DNA of 39,513 bases from JARLFX01 sp036404255. GTDB taxonomy: Bacteria; Acidobacteriota; Terriglobia; Terriglobales; Acidobacteriaceae. The notes under the pieces are model-generated. The model searched no databases and had not been told where the DNA came from. It was given only the letters and a program-made list of their open reading frames with translations. The stretch is from positions 1 to 39,513 of the forward strand of contig DASWOP010000259.1 in NCBI GenBank assembly GCA_036404255.1, given 5' to 3'. A program made the position numbers and the translations under genes. This document shows positions 7,763 to 15,703 of this stretch, piece by piece (within the stretch, counting starts at the first letter, position 1; every line of letters starts with the position of its first letter).

Positions 7763-8538
7763 TTCCCGACCAGCGTAGCAACAGGCGCATGACGCGGCTC
7801 GTGGAGATAGGCGGAGAGCTTCTTCTCCAGCGCCCTCGGATTGGTATTGTCAACAATGCCGATAACTCCCTCAAGCATGAGCTCACGCATCACCTGCCTG
7901 CGATGCATCACAGCTTTGATTCTGCCGGCGCAAGGCAGGAAGAACAGGTTGGCTGCTCCTACCCCATAGATGGTGGCAACGAAAGCAACGGCGATTCCTT
8001 TGCCGACTTCGTTGATGTTCTCCAACTTTTGCATCACCTGGATCAGTCCAATCACGGCGCCAAGAATTCCAATGGTCGGCGCAAATCCTCCGGCGGCCTG
8101 GAAAACTGCGGATAGCGCGTCTTCCCTGCTTGCCTCCTCTTCCATCACCAAATCCATAGTCTGTCTCAGATCGTCGGAACGCACGCCATCAACTGCGTAG
8201 GTTAAACATTTCTGCAGGAAGGGATTCCCAATGCGTTCAAGTTCCGAATCAAGCGAAATAATTCCATTGCGTCTGGCGCGCAATGTATAGCGAGTGAGAT
8301 CAGCAATGAGCTGTGCCGCCTGATCATCTCTGCCCCAAAATACCTCCCGTAACTCACCAACCGCCCGCATCACAGTGGCAAAAGGAAACTGAATAATAAC
8401 CGCTCCTAAGGTTCCGCCAAACACAATCAGCGCAGCCGTGGGCTGTAGCATCTGGGCAATGTGGCCACCATCAAAATACAGGCCGGCCGCAATGCCGCCC
8501 ACTGCGAGAAGAATTCCACCAAGGGCGCTTGCCTTCAT
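7759..8538 (-). CDS. motA: Flagellar motor stator protein MotA
   Basis: A 259-residue inner-membrane protein that forms the ion channel with MotB and pushes on FliG. It has the expected four membrane helices: two near the N terminus (about residues 5-22 and 30-50) and two after the cytoplasmic loop (about 150-175 and 180-205, GGFAPTIGILGAVIGLIQVMQKL then GIAVAFVATIYGVGAANLFFLP). The cytoplasmic loop holds the charged segments that contact the rotor. It is the first gene of the motAB pair, 86 bases after fliS. No clear promoter was identified in that gap. Confidence 0.95.
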   Translation of the reverse strand: MKASALGGILLAVGGIAAGLYFDGGHIAQMLQPTAALIVFGGTLGAVIIQFPFATVMRAVGELREVFWGRDDQAAQLIADLTRYTLRARRNGIISLDSELERIGNPFLQKCLTYAVDGVRSDDLRQTMDLVMEEEASREDALSAVFQAAGGFAPTIGILGAVIGLIQVMQKLENINEVGKGIAVAFVATIYGVGAANLFFLPCAGRIKAVMHRRQVMRELMLEGVIGIVDNTNPRALEKKLSAYLHEPRHAPVATLVGK

Positions 8539-8624
8539 TCTTGGTCCCTTCCTTGCCCCGTTGGAGACTTAGTCAAGTTGCTTCGAAGAGTTTGCAAACA
8601 GATCATATTCGGATGGCTCTCCCC

Positions 8625-9095
8625 TCAGACAGACTGAGAAAATACATGCCGCTCTCCTGGCGTAGCAGGTGGTATATCTCTATCGGCAACACCTGACGTG
8701 GTGTCTATATCTGCTTCATCCGTTGGCATGCAATCCCTCTGTTGCCATGCAGTCCGAACCTGTAGAACAAGCTCAATCAGCCGCTCCAGCAGAGGAGCAG
8801 ACTGCTTCAATGAGGCTTCCATCATCTTGGCTCGCAAATAGCTATAGAACCCTGAAAGGCTCTTGGCTAGAGTCTCGTCACTCTTGGCATCAACCCAGTC
8901 TTCCAGCTGACCCAGAACAAGAAATGCATGGTTCACTTCGGCGCAGCGCTTCTGAATGTCATGGTTGCGAAGAGCCACAGCAGCGCGGCGAAGATCGCCC
9001 GAGAGTGTGTCATAGAGTGCGATCACCAATCCAATGGGACTTGCACCCTGGATCGCCGATCTACGATAGGAGAGTTGCGCATTATTGGGGATCAT
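8625..9095 (-). CDS. fliS: Flagellar export chaperone FliS
   Basis: A 156-residue cytoplasmic chaperone that binds the flagellin C terminus and keeps it from polymerising before export. The N-terminal region has the family pattern: YRRSAIQGASPIGLVIALYD, then an all-helical body to about residue 118 ending in VLQVRTAWQQ. A further tail of some 35 polar residues is longer than in most FliS proteins. The start codon overlaps the fliD stop by one base (TAATG), as in many fliD-fliS pairs. No FliW or CsrA gene is in the window to complete the familiar flagellin regulation circuit. Confidence 0.85.
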   Translation of the reverse strand: MIPNNAQLSYRRSAIQGASPIGLVIALYDTLSGDLRRAAVALRNHDIQKRCAEVNHAFLVLGQLEDWVDAKSDETLAKSLSGFYSYLRAKMMEASLKQSAPLLERLIELVLQVRTAWQQRDCMPTDEADIDTTSGVADRDIPPATPGERHVFSQSV

Positions 9096-10753
9096 TAGCT
9101 ATTACTCGAGTTAGTACCCAACTCTGTCTTAATCTGGTCCATTTCAGTGGGCAATTGCTGAAGAGCAATCTCAGCTTTGCTATACATGGCAGTGAGAATC
9201 GTTGATTGATTGGCGATGTAGTTATCCTCGAAATCATTTATCTGATCCGTCAAGCTGTCATAGGTAGAGGCAATACTGCTTAGATCCACCGTAAATGCAC
9301 CAGTACCCGCATCCGTATACACGTCAAGCGCAGTAGATGCAGAGTTTGCAAAGCCATTCAGCGATGCACCCTGAAAAAAAATCTGCACATCACTGGCATT
9401 ATTGGTCAGCTTATCGTTCAGCGTAGTGGAATCGACCGTCAAGGTCCCATCCGTTCCCGTGCTTATTCCAAGCGAGCTCAGCGTAGAGACAGTAGTGGTT
9501 CCCGTCGAAGGCGTATAGACATAATTCAAGGCCTGCATCAACGACATCTGCAGTGCACGGACTGTTGGGTCAGAAGCAAGGACTCCTTGCGAAGAGGTGC
9601 TGCTGCTATATGTAAACTGGTCATTCACCAGTCCTATTGCCGTGTTGTAATCCGTTACAAACTTATTGATCAAAGTCGATATCTGTGACGTATCCGAAGC
9701 GATCGAGAGATCCGTCCCAGCCGTCGCGCTCAGCAGGTGTAAGGTAACGCCGTTTATTGCACCCGTCACCGTATTACTTGCGCTGCTGATTGGAATACCG
9801 TCAACAGTAAGCGATGCATTGGCTCCAACTACCGCCTGAGAATAGCCGAAGGCCGGCTCGCTAATGGTGAACGTACTGGAGCCATCGCTGCTTGCAAGCG
9901 AAAGATGCGATCCATTTGTGTCACTCACCACACTGGCAGTGATTCCGAGGTTCTTCCCGTTGATGTCCGATGCAAGCTCATCCAGCGTCTCGCCCTTGCT
10001 CGTTGAGATTGTGGTGGTGGAATCGCCTACAGTCAACGTAAAGCTTCCATCGCCCAGCGTCTCGGCACTTGTGAGAGAAGAGGACGACCATGACGTGCCG
10101 GTTGTGCCCGCGGAAGTAATGGAGAAATCTCCCGTGCTTCCAGAAGTACTGCTGATGATGGCAAGTCGCGCGCCAGTAGAATCCGTTACTACTGTGGCGG
10201 TTACGCCGAGGTTCTGCTTATTGATGCTCGCCGCCACATCCGTCAAGGTATCAACGCCGTTCCCCACAGTAATCGTCGCAGAGGCTCCCGCCTTCGTTGT
10301 GATGGTGAACGATGATGCTGGCAGCGTCGTTGTGGCACTGGTTGCCAGATCCGAATACCACGCGCCCGTCGCCGCCAGGCTATTCACAATCACTGTATGA
10401 TCACCCGCAACGGTCCCCGCTGCCGCAGTAGCGGTAACGGCGCTTGAATCGGAAGAGGTGACCGTTCGCGCCGCCAGTGCTCCTGTAAGACTGTTCAACG
10501 AATCTATATCTGTCGAAAGCGCTGCGGTTGCAGTCTGAATCGCTGTCAACGCAGTTGTCTGGCTGGCCAATGTGGTTTGCTCCGCCTGCCAGATCCGCTC
10601 AGTCGCGCGATCCGCATAAAGTGCGGCGGTAACTGCCGCATCTACGTCGATTCCGGTCGTACTGCTGCCCGTCGCCGCCGCCAGAATAGAGCTGATATTC
10701 GTAGCCGTTGTTGTGGTTGTGGTATCGCTCAAAATCGAACTGATAGAGCTCAT
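9095..10753 (-). CDS. fliD: Flagellar filament cap protein FliD
   Basis: A 552-residue secreted protein that caps the filament tip and directs flagellin assembly. The N-terminal FliD domain includes GIDVDAAVTAALYADRATERI (residues 34-54), and the C-terminal half contains the matching D0/D1 helices ending in LPTEMDQIKTELGTN. Between them lie two copies of a flagellin IN-type module, residues about 148-212 and 237-298, with similar cores (SINKQNLGVTATVV and DINGKNLGITASVV). The protein is very rich in Ser and Thr and has no cysteine. The ATG at 10753 follows a purine-rich AAGGAATAAAGG. Confidence 0.93.
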   Translation of the reverse strand: MSSISSILSDTTTTTTATNISSILAAATGSSTTGIDVDAAVTAALYADRATERIWQAEQTTLASQTTALTAIQTATAALSTDIDSLNSLTGALAARTVTSSDSSAVTATAAAGTVAGDHTVIVNSLAATGAWYSDLATSATTTLPASSFTITTKAGASATITVGNGVDTLTDVAASINKQNLGVTATVVTDSTGARLAIISSTSGSTGDFSITSAGTTGTSWSSSSLTSAETLGDGSFTLTVGDSTTTISTSKGETLDELASDINGKNLGITASVVSDTNGSHLSLASSDGSSTFTISEPAFGYSQAVVGANASLTVDGIPISSASNTVTGAINGVTLHLLSATAGTDLSIASDTSQISTLINKFVTDYNTAIGLVNDQFTYSSSTSSQGVLASDPTVRALQMSLMQALNYVYTPSTGTTTVSTLSSLGISTGTDGTLTVDSTTLNDKLTNNASDVQIFFQGASLNGFANSASTALDVYTDAGTGAFTVDLSSIASTYDSLTDQINDFEDNYIANQSTILTAMYSKAEIALQQLPTEMDQIKTELGTNSSNS

Positions 10754-10821
10754 AACCTTTATTCCTTACCGGCAGCAGGGCCGCGTTCGCAGTGGTATGC
10801 CGAGAGATTACGGAAACAGAC

Positions 10822-10852
10822 GTGAGGTGGCAGCCTTAGGCTGCCACCTCAC
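10822..10852 (-). terminator. Strong hairpin after fliC
   Basis: Fourteen bases (10822-10835, GTGAGGTGGCAGCC) pair perfectly with 10839-10852 over a three-base loop. On the minus strand it starts 14 bases after the flagellin stop and is followed by GTCTGTTT, a weak U-rich tail. It most likely ends the abundant fliC transcript or protects its 3' end, with some read-through into fliD. Confidence 0.75.
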
Positions 10853-10866
10853 ATTTCCGCGTTGAA

Positions 10867-12015
10867 CTACTGCAGCAGTTTCAGTACAGCCTGCTGGGCC
10901 TGATTCGCCTGCTGAAGAGCGGCCATGCCGGTTGACTGCAGAATGTTGTATTGCGTCATGCTCGCAACCGTCACGCCGATGTCAGCATCTTCGATGCTGT
11001 TCGACGCGCTGGTCAGGTTCTGCACCTGTGCGCTCATAACGCCGCTGGCAGCCTCCAGGCGATTGACGGAAGCGCCAATCACGCCGCGCTCCGCGGAGAT
11101 TGATTTCACCGCAGCATTTACCGCAGTCAATGCAGTCTGCGCGCTTGATGCGGTGGCCAGAGACGACGTGTCCAGGTTCAGCGCTGCAGCCGACAGCGCG
11201 CTGATGATGGTCGAGATCGTCGTGTTTGCAGCTCCCGTTGTGGTGCCATCGCTGATGAACACCGTGTTGGTGCTCGTAGCAGCTTGCTCCGCTACCATCG
11301 GCCCCAAAGCAGCATCGTCAGTGCTAACCTTGATGCCGCTTGCCGCAGTGTTTGGCCCGATGACCAGCTTACCGCCGGTGATGGTTGCTGTCGTACCTGC
11401 AGAGAGTGTACCCGCAGAGACAGCGTCCGCAACAGCGGAGGTCAGGTCGGCAATTGTGGAGCCTGACGCGGTGAAAACAAATGTACCACCGGTCGCCGAA
11501 TCGCTGATGGTTGTCGTTGACCCGTCAGTCAGTGCGGTTGTCGTAGCAAGAGCTGCCTGCGTCGAGGTGTACGTTGTTGGTGAGTTGGAAGCGAAGACGT
11601 TTTGTCCGTTGAAGTTTGTTGTCTGACCGATCTGGTCAATCTCGTCCAGAATCGACTGGAATTCGGTGTCCAGGGCAGATGCCTGGCTGTCGGTCCCGGT
11701 TGTGATGCTGCTTGACGATGCTTCCGTTGCGAGCGTAACAGCGCGATTCAGAAGTGTAGTCACCTTCGACAATGCACCATCGGTCGTCTGCAACATACCA
11801 ATGCCGTTGCTGGCATTCTGCTGCGACTGCGTGAGGGCTGCGATGTTGGCTTTGATCCCGTTTACGATCGAAAGACCGGCAGCATCATCCGAGCCGGAGT
11901 TGATCTTCAGGCCAGTGGAAAGCTGGGTGAGAGTCTTCTGAAGGTTGGCCTGCGTGGTGGAGAGTGAGTTCTCCGCAGTCAGTGCGGAGATGTTATTCAG
12001 AATTGTGAGTGCCAT
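10867..12015 (-). CDS. fliC: Flagellin
   Basis: A 382-residue filament subunit. The conserved N-terminal D0/D1 region (residues 1-140) contains LSTGLKINSGSDDAAGLSI and ends at TTNFNGQNVFA. The conserved C-terminal region (about 295-382) contains ERGVIGASVNRLEAA and ends QANQAQQAVLKLLQ. The middle, surface-exposed D2/D3 part is Thr/Ala/Ser-rich and variable. There is no cysteine. The ATG at 12015 has a strong AAAGGAG site. The gene stands alone between a sigma-28-type promoter (12125-12151) and a strong hairpin (10822-10852), the expected layout for a highly expressed late gene. It is the only flagellin gene in the window. Confidence 0.97.
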   Translation of the reverse strand: MALTILNNISALTAENSLSTTQANLQKTLTQLSTGLKINSGSDDAAGLSIVNGIKANIAALTQSQQNASNGIGMLQTTDGALSKVTTLLNRAVTLATEASSSSITTGTDSQASALDTEFQSILDEIDQIGQTTNFNGQNVFASNSPTTYTSTQAALATTTALTDGSTTTISDSATGGTFVFTASGSTIADLTSAVADAVSAGTLSAGTTATITGGKLVIGPNTAASGIKVSTDDAALGPMVAEQAATSTNTVFISDGTTTGAANTTISTIISALSAAALNLDTSSLATASSAQTALTAVNAAVKSISAERGVIGASVNRLEAASGVMSAQVQNLTSASNSIEDADIGVTVASMTQYNILQSTGMAALQQANQAQQAVLKLLQ

Positions 12016-12070
12016 TGGTTGATACTCCTTTTGTTTGCCAAAATGTTTGTTCTAACTCGGCATCGACGTT

Positions 12071-12107
12071 GGCCTAGAGTTGAGCCTCGTTGTTGTCGAG
12101 GAGGGCC
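12071..12107 (-). other. Stem-loop in the flagellin 5' untranslated region
   Basis: CCTCG (12085-12089) pairs with CGAGG (12097-12101) over a 7-base loop, and outer GGCC blocks at 12071-12074 and 12104-12107 can also pair. With transcription starting near 12118, this would fold at the 5' end of a roughly 100-base flagellin leader. A role in mRNA stability or translation control is possible but unproven. Confidence 0.4.
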
Positions 12108-12124
12108 GCTTTTGGACAAAAAAC

Positions 12125-12151
12125 TTATCGGCTAAACGATGCAAGGATTTC
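12125..12151 (-). promoter_or_regulatory. Sigma-28 (FliA) type promoter of fliC
   Basis: On the minus strand 12132-12125 reads GCCGATAA, identical to the FliA -10 consensus. Eleven bases upstream, 12151-12144 reads GAAATCCT, a partial match to TAAAGTTT. Transcription would start near 12118, about 100 bases before the flagellin ATG. The fliA gene for the matching sigma factor is in the same cluster. Confidence 0.75.
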
Positions 12152-12175
12152 AATCTGCAATCAACTATTTATTCC

Positions 12176-13063
12176 TTACCGCAAATAATCGAGCAGCGTC
12201 TCAGGCAGAACCTTCGCTGCAGCCGCCAACACCGCACTGTGTGTTGTTTCCGCCTCCGACAGATTGGTAGCAGCTGTCGCCAGATCAATACCAACCAGAT
12301 CAGTCTGTTGCGTTGTCAGCGTTACCTTCTCCTGACTCAAATAAGTTTCCTGCGAATTTAGTTGTGAAACAGCATTACCTAACGGAACACGCTGCTGGCT
12401 AACGTAGTTGAGCGCAGTGGATACAGCCGTGGTTGCTACGCCAATATCTGTCAGCGTGCCGCTTTGCAGTGCCGTCACCAGATTTGCCAGCGATCCAATC
12501 ACGTTGGCTCCCGCAGTAAACACCTGATTGCCTGGCACATTCGTGGCGAGACTAATAGAGTCACCCACCTGCACCTGGTTCACCGCACTATTGCCGTTGT
12601 AGACATAGCCGTCTGCGTTGGTTGTATCTGCCGTGAATGGCACAGTGCCGGAATCCGATCCCGCAAAAACATAGGTGCCTTGGTATGACGTATTGGCTTG
12701 TGCTATCACGCTGGTCAGAATTCCCTGGACCTGCGTCGCGATGGCCTGTCGATTGGCGTCGGTCATCGTGCTATTCGCGCCGCTGGTTCCCAGTGTGATC
12801 GCCTGGTTCAGCGACGTCACTACAGAACTCAGTGCCGAATCCGCTGTCTGTAGCTTCGCCAGCACGGTGTTGGCGTTACTGGTGTAGCGGTCTACATTGG
12901 CCGAATCCGCGAGGGAGCGCACCATATTGGCAGAAGCAACAGGATCATCTGAGAGTTGATTCACTCGCTTACTGGTGGAGACCTGTTGCAAAGCCGTGGA
13001 GAGAGCCTGCTCGCTCTGTTGAATCGCATACTGCATATCGGCTACCGAGCTGGCAACGCGCAT
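12176..13063 (-). CDS. flgL: Hook-filament junction protein FlgL
   Basis: A 295-residue junction protein that links FlgK to the filament; it is related to flagellin at both ends. The N terminus (MRVASSVADMQYAIQQSEQ, then STSKRVNQLSDDPVASANMV) and the C terminus (LATAATNLSEAETTHSAVLAAAAKV) form the paired D0/D1 helices. The middle holds YQGTYVFAGSDSGTVPF, a typical FlgL segment. The start has an AAAGGAA site and lies 35 bases after flgK. It is the last gene of the flgM-flgN-flgK-flgL unit, directly upstream of the flagellin promoter. Confidence 0.93.
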   Translation of the reverse strand: MRVASSVADMQYAIQQSEQALSTALQQVSTSKRVNQLSDDPVASANMVRSLADSANVDRYTSNANTVLAKLQTADSALSSVVTSLNQAITLGTSGANSTMTDANRQAIATQVQGILTSVIAQANTSYQGTYVFAGSDSGTVPFTADTTNADGYVYNGNSAVNQVQVGDSISLATNVPGNQVFTAGANVIGSLANLVTALQSGTLTDIGVATTAVSTALNYVSQQRVPLGNAVSQLNSQETYLSQEKVTLTTQQTDLVGIDLATAATNLSEAETTHSAVLAAAAKVLPETLLDYLR

Positions 13064-13098
13064 AAGAATTCCTTTCTGATCGTGGGGCAGACTGTAAC

Positions 13099-14466
13099 TT
13101 ATGAGGCAGCATTAGTACCCATGCTCATGGTCACGTCAAACAAACTGTTGATGGTGGTCACAACCCGCGCTGCAGCTTCGTAGGCCTGCTGATAACGAAG
13201 CAGGTTCACTGATTCCTCATCGATCGACACGCCCGAGAGCGAACTGCGCTGGTCATTCAACTGCTCCAGGCTGGCGGCAGTCGCGGTAGAGTCTGCGGTC
13301 GCAGTCGCAGTCAGGCTTCCCATCTGGTACACCAGATTCGCGTACGCATCCGTTGGCGTAGCCCCACCAGGCAGCTTTGTGGTCTGCACCGCGCTCAGAT
13401 TAGTCAGATTCCCATTGCTGCCTGCCGATCCGTCCGAACTCGCCGCGATAGCAGTCACATCCGTAGTTGCCATGCTGATATCAGCCGCTGATCCTGTCAC
13501 CGTTGCAGGAACGGTAAAGAGATCTCCGCCGACAGCGCCATTCTCATCAAATCCCTCGGCCTGTGCTGCGTTCATAGCACTGGCGAATTGGCTGGCCAGC
13601 GTATCCAGTTGATTAAGCAAACCGGGGATGACCTGGTCACGCACCTGGATGGTCCCTCCCAGATCACCACCTGAGATGGACGCAGTAATATCTGTGCCTG
13701 CCTGATCCACAAGGTGTTGCATGCCGTCGCTTCCGGATGTCGTCTTCAGAGCAAAGCTCTCTCCGCTTACCACCAGGGCCGTTCCGTTGCCCGTAGTAAT
13801 GGTCTCGCCGTTCTCCGTTTGCGAAACCGATACGTTCGTTAACTTGGAAAGACTCAGCACCAATTGGTCTTGTTGATCCTGTAGCGTTCCACCATCCTGG
13901 CCACTCCGCTTCAGCGCAGCAAGTTGCGGATTTAATGCAGCAATTTGCTCTGTAAGCGCATTAATCTCGCTGACATCCTGCGTGACCTGGGTATTGAGGC
14001 CAGCCTGTTGCGTGGTTAGAGAGCTGGATGCCGCGTGAAAAGCCGTCACAAGATTCTGGCCCGAGGTAAGAACACTCTGCCGTAGCGAGGAACTCGCAGG
14101 GCTCGTAGACAAGCTGGAGATGCTGGTGAACAGTGCCGACATCTGTGTGCCGATGTCGACAGTGGACGTGGTGAAGACTGTCTGGATCTGCTTCAGGTTC
14201 GTTACTTGCGCATCGGCTGAGCTTTGCTCCTGCGTTTGCTGCTCGATCTGCCGCTGCAGCACTTCGCTGCGTATGCTTTGGTATCCCTCAAGAACAACTC
14301 CACTGCCCAGACCGTTGGTAGCTGGTGCCGCCTCCTGCAGTATCACGGTCTGGCGAGAGTAGCCTGCCGTATTCGCGTTTGCGATGTTGTTATTTGTGAC
14401 CTGCAATGCGCCAGTATTGGCCAGCAGCGATTGCACAGCTATATTGAGCGTGGTGCTTAGAGACAT
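13099..14466 (-). CDS. flgK: Hook-filament junction protein FlgK (HAP1)
   Basis: A 455-residue hook-associated protein that caps the hook and joins it to FlgL. The N terminus contains the rod/hook-type motif VTNNNIANANTAGYSRQTV. The C-terminal helix contains NLLRYQQAYEAAARVVTTINSLFD split around residues 425-447, typical of FlgK. The central region is Ser/Thr-rich and variable. It starts four bases after the flgN-like stop, so the two are probably translated together, although its own Shine-Dalgarno is weak. Confidence 0.95.
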   Translation of the reverse strand: MSLSTTLNIAVQSLLANTGALQVTNNNIANANTAGYSRQTVILQEAAPATNGLGSGVVLEGYQSIRSEVLQRQIEQQTQEQSSADAQVTNLKQIQTVFTTSTVDIGTQMSALFTSISSLSTSPASSSLRQSVLTSGQNLVTAFHAASSSLTTQQAGLNTQVTQDVSEINALTEQIAALNPQLAALKRSGQDGGTLQDQQDQLVLSLSKLTNVSVSQTENGETITTGNGTALVVSGESFALKTTSGSDGMQHLVDQAGTDITASISGGDLGGTIQVRDQVIPGLLNQLDTLASQFASAMNAAQAEGFDENGAVGGDLFTVPATVTGSAADISMATTDVTAIAASSDGSAGSNGNLTNLSAVQTTKLPGGATPTDAYANLVYQMGSLTATATADSTATAASLEQLNDQRSSLSGVSIDEESVNLLRYQQAYEAAARVVTTINSLFDVTMSMGTNAAS

Positions 14467-14470
14467 AGGT

Positions 14471-14899
14471 TCACATTTCGCAGGACCAGGTCTGGTGTTT
14501 CAACCTGTGTCTACGATCCTCTCGAATTTGGCCAGTATGGCTTCTGCATAGCGATGCCAACAGATTGATGGACCGGCCGGAGTGTTTCAACAGTGATGCA
14601 TATTGCAAATTCAATGCGCGAATCGTCCCGCTTGTTGTCATGATCTTGAACTCAACAGCGTCGTCCGCACAGTGGGGAATGGACTGTCCCCTTGATTTCA
14701 GGCTGTCGCCCATCGCCTTCGTCATAGCCACCAGCGTGTTGCAGATCATCTCCTGCTTCGCCACGCTCTCTTCCAGCGTGGCGAGCGAGTTGCAGGATAT
14801 TGCATTCATCGAGACCTGCATCTCAGCGGCGAGCGCCTGCAACTGTTGCAGATAAACTGCCGCGGATTCTTCGCGCGCTTGAGGTGTCTCGCCGTTCAT
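14471..14899 (-). CDS. flgN: FlgN-like export chaperone
   Basis: A 142-residue, mostly helical cytoplasmic protein. By position, directly before flgK and flgL and after flgM, it should be FlgN, the chaperone that delivers FlgK and FlgL to the export gate. Supporting pattern: a long amphipathic helix rich in Gln, Glu and Leu in the first 80 residues, and a C-terminal NLLASLCRSHTGQ resembling the FlgN tail. The family diverges strongly, so the call rests partly on gene order. The basic C terminus (DRRHRLKHQTW) is unusual. Confidence 0.65.
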   Translation of the reverse strand: MNGETPQAREESAAVYLQQLQALAAEMQVSMNAISCNSLATLEESVAKQEMICNTLVAMTKAMGDSLKSRGQSIPHCADDAVEFKIMTTSGTIRALNLQYASLLKHSGRSINLLASLCRSHTGQIREDRRHRLKHQTWSCEM

Positions 14900-14950
14900 C
14901 CTGTTTCCTTCTCTCCACAGCCCAATTCAGCAAACTCACGGCACCCGTTG

Positions 14951-15235
14951 CTAGTCGTTGCTTTCTGCCAGAATGCCTTCTGTGATCTTGCCAGCATCAA
15001 CCTTGTACTCTCCACTACGGATCGTTTGCCGCACAGCATCCACCACATCCTGCCGCACGGCAGGAGTCTGCATTGCCTGTCCCACGAGCGATTGCACCGT
15101 CTGGCTGTCAGAACTGAGCGTCGCCCGATCCTCTGCTACCGCCCCGCTCGTCACTGCACTGCTGCTCGAAGCGTGCTTCGAACTCTGCTCGATGGCTGGC
15201 TGCATTGCAGCCACACCAGCTAACTCGATCTTCAT
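14951..15235 (-). CDS. flgM: Anti-sigma-28 factor FlgM
   Basis: A 94-residue protein that binds and inhibits FliA until it is exported through the finished hook-basal body. The C-terminal half fits FlgM well: TPAVRQDVVDAVRQTIRSGEY followed by VDAGKITEGILAE. The N-terminal half is Ser/Ala-rich and probably disordered. I chose the ATG at 15235 because a strong AGGAGG site lies just before it; longer frames lack such a site. A sigma-28-type promoter sits immediately upstream (15264-15290), so FlgM would be made under control of the factor it inhibits. It is followed by flgN, flgK and flgL. Confidence 0.88.
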   Translation of the reverse strand: MKIELAGVAAMQPAIEQSSKHASSSSAVTSGAVAEDRATLSSDSQTVQSLVGQAMQTPAVRQDVVDAVRQTIRSGEYKVDAGKITEGILAESND

Positions 15236-15263
15236 CTCAAATCCTCCTGTGACTCCGGTACGT

Positions 15264-15290
15264 TTATCGGCATATCTGGGAAATTTTCTA
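15264..15290 (-). promoter_or_regulatory. Sigma-28 (FliA) type promoter of flgM
   Basis: On the minus strand 15271-15264 reads GCCGATAA, an exact FliA -10 box. After an 11-base spacer, 15290-15283 reads TAGAAAAT, a partial -35 match. The predicted transcription start, near 15257, leaves a leader of about 22 bases that includes the flgM AGGAGG site. Confidence 0.75.
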
Positions 15291-15322
15291 GTCCCAGTCG
15301 CAAAACGCCACAACCGAACAAT

Positions 15323-15703
15323 CTACAAGAGTGAAAGACTGCGTTTTGCCTGCGCTGTAGCTGCGGTCTGCTCCGCGGTATGCAGTTGTCCCGATACCAT
15401 ACGGGCCAGCCCAATTCCCCCCGCAGCAGTCATAGCCGACCCCATCGCCTGCATGGCGATGCCCTGAAATTGATTGGTTGCCCCACCTGTATCCTCTTCA
15501 TCATCCCCGCCTGAAAGCTTGGCAAAGCTCTCCTCTGCCTGCTGCAGCCAGCTTCCAAGCAGCAGTGATTCGAAATCTTTTGCGGATTTATCGATCTTTG
15601 CATCTTCCTTGCGCTGCGCCTCGGTCTGAGTCTTGCCCTCGGCATTGCTCGCAGACTGCGCGCGGCCGTTCGATACGCTGCGAAGTAGTGGCAGATCCAG
15701 CAT
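15323..15703 (-). CDS. flgJ: Rod-binding protein, FlgJ N-terminal domain type
   Basis: A 126-residue protein matching only the rod-scaffold domain of FlgJ: AKDFESLLLGSWLQQAEES in the first half and FQGIAMQAMGSAMTAAGGIGLARMVSGQL in the second, read in two parts around residues 78-106. It should help assemble the rod in the periplasm. The muramidase domain of enterobacterial FlgJ is absent, so a separate peptidoglycan hydrolase is presumably encoded elsewhere. The start overlaps the flgI stop by one base (TGATG). It is the last gene of the flgF-G-A-H-I-J unit. Confidence 0.85.
   Translation of the reverse strand: MLDLPLLRSVSNGRAQSASNAEGKTQTEAQRKEDAKIDKSAKDFESLLLGSWLQQAEESFAKLSGGDDEEDTGGATNQFQGIAMQAMGSAMTAAGGIGLARMVSGQLHTAEQTAATAQAKRSLSLL

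Noticed and set aside
8539..8624. Possible sigma-28 promoter before motA
   Set aside because: A TCCGAATA sequence near 8610 resembles the -10 box only loosely and has no -35 match at the right distance.
9864..10400. Long plus-strand open frames opposite fliD and fliC
   Set aside because: They mirror the Ser/Thr/Ala-rich codons of the true genes and lack start signals; they are shadows.
10789..10801. Possible sigma-54 element upstream of fliD
   Set aside because: GG and GC pairs are present on the minus strand but are spaced one base too closely, and sigma-54 promoters do not tolerate that change.
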